From an uncultured Latescibacterota bacterium (GTDB lineage Bacteria > Latescibacterota > UBA2968 > UBA8231): a stretch of DNA of 64,000 nucleotides. The translations under genes were made by a program, and so were the position numbers. Under the pieces are notes generated by a model. That model saw only the letters and a program-made list of their open reading frames with translations, was not told the DNA's origin and did no database searches. Location of the stretch: contig OX638377.1 in the NCBI GenBank assembly GCA_951813615.1, forward strand, positions 4,614,599 through 4,678,598. The letters are read 5' to 3'. This document shows positions 58,345-64,000 of the stretch, piece by piece (position 1 is the stretch's first letter; every line of letters begins with the position of its first letter).

Positions 58345-59382
58345 TTACCAAGCGAGCGACCCCTGCAAGGCGACCTCTTGCTCGCCGGAAACGATTTCTC
58401 CGAGTCGATAGGCCCGGCAGTCTTGGGCTGCTAAGTGAGCCAGCACCGGTTCCACGGCCTCGGGCGCGACCACCAGCACCATTCCCACACCCATGTTAAA
58501 CGTGCGCAGCATATCCTCCACCTCTAAGTCTCCTTCTGTGCGCAAGGTGTGGAAAACCGGCGGAATCTGTATGGCCGCCAAGTCGAGCTGAGCATTGAGG
58601 CCCGGCGGTAAGATGCGGCTGAGATTGTCGCGGAGACCGCCGCCGGTAATGTGGGCCATGCCGTGGAGGCCGGAGTCGGTGAAAAGGCCGCGCACGGCCT
58701 GCAAGTAGCAGGTATGGGGCTTGAGCACCGCATAGAGGAAAGATTCGCCAGCTACGTTTACGTCGCGTAGATGCGGTTTTCGGTCTAAGAGTGCGCGGAC
58801 CAGCGTGTAGCCATTAGTGTGCAAGCCGTTGGAAGCGAGTGCCACAACTTGGTCGCCAGCCGCGATAGCCTGGCCGTCGATAATGTTGTCCTTATCGACC
58901 ACACCGATGACGCTAGCGGTCAGCACGTAGAGACCGTCGGGAACCACTCCGGGCTGCACCGAGGTCTCGCCGCCGGTCAGGGTACAACCCTGTTGGCGGC
59001 AGGCGTCGGCCAAGGCTTCGACAAGGTCGTTGACGATGGCTCCATCCATCGCGCCGCAGACGATGACATCTTGGATCGAAATCGGCTCGGCACCCATGAC
59101 GATGATGTCGTCGATGAGGTGATTGACCATGTCGTAGCAGACCCCGCGATGGCGGCCGTGGGCAAAGGCCAACTTTTGCTTGGACCCAGGCTCCTCGCTC
59201 TTGTGCACCAGCACCGGATGTGCGTAGCCGGGGAAGCGGGCGTCGAGCAGCGTGGCGAATGCGCCAATCCGGTTGAGCACGCGCGGGTCCGCGGTTTCCA
59301 TGCTCGCGGCCATGGCGCGCTTGGCCGCATCGGTTTGGTCTATATCGACGCCGGTGCTGGCGTAGGAGAGGCGTTGGCTCAT
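58345..59382 (-). CDS. PurM-like protein (AIR synthetase family), divergent
   Basis: 345 residues, normal length for phosphoribosylformylglycinamidine cyclo-ligase. N-terminal SYASTGVDIDQ, DIIVMGAEPISIQDV, GCTLTGGETSVQPGV, LASNGLHTNGYTLVR, HITGGGLRDNLSRILP and MGVGMVLVV are all PurM blocks. The usual nucleotide loop DGVGTK, however, reads SEEPGSK, and flanking residues differ (VHKSEEPGSKQKLAF). Either it is a real purM with an unusual ATP site or an AIR-synthase-related paralogue of other function. ATG overlaps the previous stop (ATGA), with AAAGGA upstream. The regulator gene follows 30 bp downstream. Confidence 0.75.
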   Translation of the reverse strand: MSQRLSYASTGVDIDQTDAAKRAMAASMETADPRVLNRIGAFATLLDARFPGYAHPVLVHKSEEPGSKQKLAFAHGRHRGVCYDMVNHLIDDIIVMGAEPISIQDVIVCGAMDGAIVNDLVEALADACRQQGCTLTGGETSVQPGVVPDGLYVLTASVIGVVDKDNIIDGQAIAAGDQVVALASNGLHTNGYTLVRALLDRKPHLRDVNVAGESFLYAVLKPHTCYLQAVRGLFTDSGLHGMAHITGGGLRDNLSRILPPGLNAQLDLAAIQIPPVFHTLRTEGDLEVEDMLRTFNMGVGMVLVVAPEAVEPVLAHLAAQDCRAYRLGEIVSGEQEVALQGSLAW

Positions 59383-60551
59383 GAAGTTCCTTTCTGTTCC
59401 ATCAACTCGGGGATCAACTCGACGCCCAACCCCGGCCCGGACGGAGCGTGCAGACAGCCCTGCTGATAGGTCAAGCGCGGCGCGACCACATCGCTCGCCA
59501 ACAAGCCCGGGCCAACCAAATCCGATGGCGCGCAGACGGCTTTAGTGGCCACGCCTAAATGCACGGCCGCAGCCGTGCCAATGCCGAGCTCGACCGTGCT
59601 GCCGAGCAAGACGGGTACGCCACCGGCCGCAGCGAGCTGGCTCAGCCGCTGGGCGCGGTGCAGGCTGCCGGCCTGGACGGGCGCGACGTTGAAGGCATCC
59701 ACGGCCCGGTGGTGCAAGAGAGCGAGGGCAAACGAGTCGTCAAAGTCGGCGACGTGTTCGATGAGGGCCGCGGGCACGGCTGCGCGCACTCTCGCCAAGG
59801 CCAAGGCTGCGGAGTCTGGGTCGGCATTGACCTGTTCGGGATGGTCCTTGGCCACTTTGCGCGCGACGCATTGGATCGGCGTTTCAACCGCATCTACGCC
59901 CAGCGCGGCCAACTCGCGGATCCGCTCGATGGCCTCTTCTTCTTCCCATGCCCCCGAAGCATCGGCCTTGAGGTACGCATCCGGGCCGACGATCCGGCGG
60001 CAGACGCGGACGCGCTCGCAGTCGAGGTCAAAGTCAGCCCCCACCTTGAGCTTGAAGGCCGTAAAGCCCTCGGCGACCTTTTCCTGAATTTCCTCTGCCA
60101 GTTCTTCCGCGCTGCGGATATACGCGACCCAAGAGATGGGTAGCGCGTCCCGGTACTGGCCGCCTAAAAGTGCGTAGGCCGGGGCGTTGTAATACTTGCC
60201 CGCGAGATCGATCAGGGCCATTTCCACGGCTGCACTGACGAGTCGGCGAAATTCCGGGTGGTAGCTGGCGGGCAGCGCCTCGGCGACGCGTTCCCAAGCG
60301 CCGAGGCGTTTGCGCGGGTCGGCACCGGCCAGCAAGGGCGTCAGAGTTTCGCACAGGACCGTCGGCGTCGGCGCTTGCCACTCATCCTCTAGATCCGAGA
60401 TTTCGCCGAGGCCGCGCAGGCCGGTATTCGTCTCAAGTTCCAGTACGTAGTAGCGCGAGGCATTCTTGCTGTGGCCGCCCGTGGGGGCTACGCGGGTGTG
60501 GTACACGCGAGGGACGGCGACCGAGTAAACGCGGATTTGGCAAATGTGCAT
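59379..60551 (-). CDS. Enolase-superfamily enzyme (mandelate racemase / muconate lactonizing type)
   Basis: 390 residues. Capping domain at the N-terminus, then a barrel with KxK in AFKLKVG, metal-ligand blocks LKADASGAW, VETPIQ and IEHVADFDD, and C-terminal VLLGSTVELGIGTAAAVHL. Fits the MLE/dipeptide-epimerase branch of the superfamily (epimerisation, dehydration or cycloisomerisation of carboxylates). Four-base overlap with the PurM-like gene shows cotranscription; a metabolic link between them is not obvious. Confidence 0.85.
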   Translation of the reverse strand: MHICQIRVYSVAVPRVYHTRVAPTGGHSKNASRYYVLELETNTGLRGLGEISDLEDEWQAPTPTVLCETLTPLLAGADPRKRLGAWERVAEALPASYHPEFRRLVSAAVEMALIDLAGKYYNAPAYALLGGQYRDALPISWVAYIRSAEELAEEIQEKVAEGFTAFKLKVGADFDLDCERVRVCRRIVGPDAYLKADASGAWEEEEAIERIRELAALGVDAVETPIQCVARKVAKDHPEQVNADPDSAALALARVRAAVPAALIEHVADFDDSFALALLHHRAVDAFNVAPVQAGSLHRAQRLSQLAAAGGVPVLLGSTVELGIGTAAAVHLGVATKAVCAPSDLVGPGLLASDVVAPRLTYQQGCLHAPSGPGLGVELIPELMEQKGTS

Positions 60552-60645
60552 AAGGCAATCCGGGGAAAGGTGATTGGCCGGATTGTACGGCTGGCCCTCG
60601 GTGCAGTCAACCGTATATTATTGAACATTTTAACAGGAATGCCCG

Positions 60646-61368
60646 ATGACGGCCACGGAAGAGATTCTCGTGCTGAGCGCGACGGCCTTTGAGCAGCTTG
60701 CTCTAAGGGAGGTCGTGGCCGAGCGCGTGCAGCGCAACATCGCCGAGCGCGAATGGGTGAGCGGGAAAATTGACACTCAACCAGTGACCTTGGTGGCCAC
60801 CGGGATCGGCGCGGTGAACACAGCGCACGCGCTCACTTGCTACTTGCAGGTGCAGCGGCCGCGGCGAGTCGTCCAGATCGGCGTAGGTGGAGCGTATCCA
60901 GAAAGTGGGGCAAGCATAGGAGACTTGGCCTTGGCCAGCGAGGAATACTACGGGGATCTGGGGGTGCGGACGCCGGACGGCTGGCAGGGCGCAGAACTGA
61001 TCGGCATTCCAGTGCTGGAGAAAGGGCGCTCTTCTTACAATTGCTTTCCCGTCGACGATCAGTGGGTGCAGCGAGCGGCGGCGGCCTTGCCCGAAGCCCA
61101 TATTGGCCCTTTCGTCACCGTGCAGGAATGCTCGGGCACCGACGAATTGGGGCTGGAAAGGGGGCGGCGCTTTGGGGCCTTGTGCGAAAACATGGAGGGC
61201 GCGGCCGCCGCGCACCTATGCGCCCTATACGAAGTGCCTTTTGCCGAGTTGCGCGCCATGAGCAACATCGTCGAGCAGCGCGAGAGAGAGCAATGGGATT
61301 TGCCAAGAGCCGCTGCGAGGGCGCAGGCCGCGGCTCAGAAGCTTTTGGAGGAGGGGTTATGCGCGTGA
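60646..61368 (+). CDS. mqnB: Futalosine hydrolase
   Basis: 240 residues of the nucleoside phosphorylase/MTAN fold: LSATAFEQLALRE, TLVATGIGAVNTAHAL, VVQIGVGGAYPESG and CENMEGAAAAHLC (catalytic Glu in NMEG), then MSNIVEQRERE. The last block and the immediate downstream mqnD-type gene identify it as futalosine hydrolase, which removes hypoxanthine from futalosine in the alternative menaquinone pathway. The 3-prime end overlaps mqnD by 10 bases. Indicates that this organism makes menaquinone by the futalosine route. Confidence 0.9.
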   Translation: MTATEEILVLSATAFEQLALREVVAERVQRNIAEREWVSGKIDTQPVTLVATGIGAVNTAHALTCYLQVQRPRRVVQIGVGGAYPESGASIGDLALASEEYYGDLGVRTPDGWQGAELIGIPVLEKGRSSYNCFPVDDQWVQRAAAALPEAHIGPFVTVQECSGTDELGLERGRRFGALCENMEGAAAAHLCALYEVPFAELRAMSNIVEQREREQWDLPRAAARAQAAAQKLLEEGLCA

Positions 61369-62186
61369 CTTTGGGCTATTCGCCCTGTCCCAACGATACG
61401 TTTGTCTTTTGCGGCTTGGTCCACGGGCATATCGCCGGCGCACCAGTATGCGAGGAGGTACTTGCGGACATCGAGACGCTCAATGAGATGGCGCTGAAAG
61501 GGCAACTCGACGCGACCAAAATATCCTTCCACGCGCTGGCGCATCTGCGGGAGGAGTACTGCCTCCTGCACTCGGGTGGTGCCTTGGGGAGGGGATGCGG
61601 GCCGCTGTTAGTAGCGCGGGAGCAGCTAGCGCTGGAAGACCTCAAGCACAAGCGGATCGCCATCCCCGGACGACTGACCACCGCAGCCCTGTTGCTGCGG
61701 CTCTTTGACCCCAGCATTGAGCAGCTAGCGGTCATGCCTTTCGACCAGATCGTAGATGCGACCGCGCAGGGCGTAGTCGATGCGGGCGTCATCATCCACG
61801 AGAGCCGCTTCACTTATGCCCAACACGGACTAGAAGCTATCATCGACCTAGGCCAGTGGTGGGAGGAAAGCACCGGGCATCCGATCCCCCTCGGCGGCAT
61901 CCTCGCGCGGCGCAGCCTCGGAGCCGAACTCATCGGCCAGCTCGACCGCGCACTCGTGCAGAGCGTAGAGTACGCCTATGCCCACCCGGACGCAGTGCGA
62001 GGCTACATCCGCCAGCACGCCCAAGAAATGGACGACAGCGTCATGCAGGCGCACATCGACCTGTACGTCAATCAACACACGCTCGACTACGGAGCGGACG
62101 GCGAGGCCGCCATATTCGACCTGATCGAGCGGGCTGAGCGGGCCGGCATCGCGCCCAAGTCCGATGCGCCGCTCTTTATCTCTTAA
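61359..62186 (+). CDS. mqnD: 1,4-dihydroxy-6-naphthoate synthase
   Basis: 275 residues from the ATG at 61359, preceded by GGAGGAGGGG; the longer upstream frame overlaps mqnB. Solute-binding-protein-like fold with family blocks LGYSPCPNDTFVFCGLVHG, DIETLNEMALKGQLDATKIS, IAIPGRLTTAALLLRL, VDAGVIIHESRFTY and GGILARRSLG. Converts cyclic dehypoxanthinyl futalosine to 1,4-dihydroxy-6-naphthoate. Translationally coupled to mqnB. Confidence 0.92.
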   Translation: MRVTLGYSPCPNDTFVFCGLVHGHIAGAPVCEEVLADIETLNEMALKGQLDATKISFHALAHLREEYCLLHSGGALGRGCGPLLVAREQLALEDLKHKRIAIPGRLTTAALLLRLFDPSIEQLAVMPFDQIVDATAQGVVDAGVIIHESRFTYAQHGLEAIIDLGQWWEESTGHPIPLGGILARRSLGAELIGQLDRALVQSVEYAYAHPDAVRGYIRQHAQEMDDSVMQAHIDLYVNQHTLDYGADGEAAIFDLIERAERAGIAPKSDAPLFIS

Positions 62187-62208
62187 ACGATTACCAAGGA
62201 GCAATACG

Positions 62209-63231
62209 TTGAAACTAGTGCAATTTATCGAACCGGGCGACGGCATGCGCTTGGGCCTCGTCATCGGCGACGAGGTCTTAGACCTAACGGGCGCAGACCA
62301 AGGGCCGCGCACCGTACATCAACTCTACTACGACGGCGGCAGCGACGAAATTGGGTTAGTAGCAGCCGCACAGAACCTGCAACAACAGGCTACGCGCCGC
62401 CTGTCGTTAGACGCGCTGTTGGCCAACCGCAGCACCCGCGATCCGTACCTCACCAAGCCAGTCAGCGGCCCACCCGGCCATCCCCACGCCCTGCGCGTGT
62501 GGCTAGCCGGCGTCACCCACGAAGTCAGTGCCAAGTTGCGCGAGATCGAAGCACAGCAAGCCACTGGCGAGGCGGTCAACGTGTACGACCAGAAATACCG
62601 CGAAGTATCCAGCGGCGGGCGGCCCGAGCTGTTCGCCAAGGGCGAGCCGGACGCCGTCGTCGGTCACGGCCAACCCATCACCCGGCCCGGCGACACCCAG
62701 CGCTTAGTGCCCGAGACCGAGCTAGTGTCAGTCTATGGCCTGACGCGCCAAGGCCGCTTAGAGCGGCTGGGCTACACCGGCGGCAACGACGCCACCGACA
62801 ACGGCATTGAGGCCGCCAATCCCCTCAACTTGCCCCAAGCCAAAAACTGGGCCGGCGGCTGCGCTTCCCTAGGGCCGGTATTGGTTACAGCCGACGAGTA
62901 CGACGACGCCGAGGTCGAGGTCTCGTGCCGCATCTTGCGCGACGGCCAAACCATAGCCTACAAAAAGGGCCCGACTGGCCAGAACAACCTGAACATGCCC
63001 GATCAGCTCCTGCACTTAGAGCGCCACCTTTTCAGTCGGCTGCCCCTAGAGCCACGCACCCTGATGGCGTTTTATTGGGGGACGCCCATCGTCTTTGCCG
63101 AGGCGGACTTGGCATCGGGGCTTTTGGATGGAGACGTGATGCAGTTGACCTTTTCCGGTGGGATCGGGGTTTTGGAAAATCCAGTGGTGCCGCTCGAAGA
63201 GCCAGCGCAGCTTCAGGGATTAGGGGGATAG
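62209..63231 (+). CDS. Fumarylacetoacetate-hydrolase-family protein, AraD1/GguC-like
   Basis: 340 residues from a TTG at 62209 with AAGGAG 8 bases upstream; an earlier ATG at 62164 overlaps mqnD and is less likely. KLVQFIEPGDGMRLGLVIGD starts the family's N-terminal domain. VWLAGVTHEVSAKLREIEA, KYREVSSGGRPELFAKG, YTGGNDATDNGIEAANPLNL and MAFYWGTPIVF match the AraD1/GguC group linked to sugar-acid (for example arabonate or galactonate) degradation. 22 bp after mqnD, though no pathway connection is known. Confidence 0.82.
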   Translation: MKLVQFIEPGDGMRLGLVIGDEVLDLTGADQGPRTVHQLYYDGGSDEIGLVAAAQNLQQQATRRLSLDALLANRSTRDPYLTKPVSGPPGHPHALRVWLAGVTHEVSAKLREIEAQQATGEAVNVYDQKYREVSSGGRPELFAKGEPDAVVGHGQPITRPGDTQRLVPETELVSVYGLTRQGRLERLGYTGGNDATDNGIEAANPLNLPQAKNWAGGCASLGPVLVTADEYDDAEVEVSCRILRDGQTIAYKKGPTGQNNLNMPDQLLHLERHLFSRLPLEPRTLMAFYWGTPIVFAEADLASGLLDGDVMQLTFSGGIGVLENPVVPLEEPAQLQGLGG

Positions 63232-63233
63232 CG

Positions 63234-63830
63234 CTAGTTTTCCACTCTTTCGAATAGATCCAAATGCTCGCCTGTGCCAACGAGCTTTCCATGTAGATGC
63301 CGAACGTCAACGACCGCCCCAAAGCGGACGAATATCTTTTCAAAGCGCTCGTACTGCGGGCCCCAATAGATCATCGCGCAGGACATTGGAGCACCCTTAC
63401 CACCGTCCCTCCCGTCTACGAGAAAGCGCAGTCGAGTGTCGTAGAGAAATGCGACCGCAGTAGCAGCACCGAATACGTATTGTTTCCAGTGACGAGTATT
63501 CGTAGCGACAGGCACAAGGGCGAGCACCTCAACACCATGTTGTAAATGAGCCTCGGTGCACTTTCGCAGCCAGTCTCGAATCGTGGTGCCTCTCTCGCGG
63601 TCCCTGCCGTATGGAGGATTGACGAAGATGGTAGGATAATCCCACGATGCTGATAATCCGTCAATCTCAGGCAGAGAGTACTCTACAGTCGCCCTCACGA
63701 TAGAATGGCGATTGGAGCATGGATCCAGCGCGACTGATTCGGCGAAGAACTCTCGTATCGCGTTGACGTACTTTGGCGGAGTGCACCAATGTTGGCTTAG
63801 CACTTCAGCATTGTTACGTCCTGCGGTCAT
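63234..63830 (-). CDS. Phage-type DNA N6-adenine methyltransferase
   Basis: 198 residues. Starts with SQHWCTPPKYVNAIREFF, a common opening of phage N-6-adenine methyltransferases (Dam_2-like). ALDPCSN supplies the SAM-binding motif, and IFVNPPYGRD the catalytic (D/N)PPY motif. Stand-alone, without a restriction enzyme in view. It may be part of a mobile element continuing beyond the right edge. The 3-prime end is 2 bp from the AraD1-like gene. Confidence 0.85.
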   Translation of the reverse strand: MTAGRNNAEVLSQHWCTPPKYVNAIREFFAESVALDPCSNRHSIVRATVEYSLPEIDGLSASWDYPTIFVNPPYGRDRERGTTIRDWLRKCTEAHLQHGVEVLALVPVATNTRHWKQYVFGAATAVAFLYDTRLRFLVDGRDGGKGAPMSCAMIYWGPQYERFEKIFVRFGAVVDVRHLHGKLVGTGEHLDLFERVEN

Positions 63831-64000
63831 GCCTAGCCGTCCTTCCTACCAGTCTTTTTCCGCGAGTTTCCGCAGATCAGCCTGTAGATTCTCAACTTTA
63901 CCGGGACAGGGAGAGCTTTCAAATCGAAAAATGGAGGAACGTGTCTATTGAGTGCAGTATATATCCTCGACTAGTCGATATCGCCTCGCTCAGTTATTGA
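63831..64000 (-). other. Right edge: possible 3-prime end of a gene continuing outside the window
   Basis: On the minus strand two frames stay open from near 63935 to their stops: one ending ENLQADLRKLAEKDW at 63849, another containing VPPFFDLKALPVPVK and ending at 63831-63833. They may be parts of one frameshifted upstream gene. Not enough sequence to name it. Confidence 0.25.

Noticed and set aside
63234..64000. Prophage at the right edge
   Set aside because: A lone phage-type methyltransferase without structural, integrase or lysis genes is not enough evidence.

Overview
The window reads as a bacterial chromosome segment of moderately high GC, probably from an uncultured lineage of the FCB group or its neighbours (Latescibacterota-like or Poribacteria-like). 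This is an inference. It rests on secreted proteins ending in FlgD/T9SS-like domains with NPFNPxTTI motifs, many phytanoyl-CoA-dioxygenase-like enzymes, Gfo/Idh/MocA, ThuA, sugar-isomerase and amidohydrolase genes, two-propeller sensors, and the futalosine route to menaquinone. No rRNA or species-level marker is present.

Layout. 1-6.8 kb: oxygenases, a glycosidase-like propeller enzyme, a rhodanese, tRNA-Glu with its own promoter and terminator, an amidohydrolase and a large K+/H+ antiporter. 6.8-9.8 kb: insertion-sequence debris around a repeat-rich Ig-like surface protein. 9.8-19.2 kb: a heterodimeric ABC exporter, RRM and cold-shock proteins, a Yip1-like protein, a beta-lactamase-fold hydrolase, an SDR and a DEAD-box helicase. 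19.4-25 kb: LamG protein, SGNH esterase, GH10 xylanase, dioxygenase and epimerase, consistent with polysaccharide and small-molecule catabolism. 25-29.4 kb: a defence-like islet (AlbA_2 protein, relic resembling an hsdR start, trypsin-like protease, DUF1016/PDDEXK nuclease, methyltransferase). 29.5-41.6 kb: further catabolic enzymes, an outer-membrane barrel, a transporter, three small membrane ORFs and an orphan CRISPR-like repeat.

41.7-58.3 kb is the most remarkable part. Eleven co-directional genes encode secreted proteins, ten of them beta-propellers (WD40, PD40/TolB-like and FG-GAP). Eight end in a shared short C-terminal tag, SWG(R/Q)IK. Upstream lies a 1046-residue soluble regulator: two Reg_prop propellers and a Y_Y_Y domain fused to a sigma-54 AAA+ activator with GAFTGA and a Fis-type HTH. 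Between regulator and cluster are, in order, three palindromes spaced 21 bp, a terminator for the regulator, and a sigma-54-type -24/-12 promoter facing the cluster. The parts fit a self-contained propeller-sensing, sigma-54-driven secretion regulon. I know of no description of it.

58.3-64 kb: a divergent PurM-like protein, an enolase-superfamily enzyme, menaquinone genes mqnB and mqnD, an AraD1/GguC-like protein and a phage-type adenine methyltransferase at the right edge.
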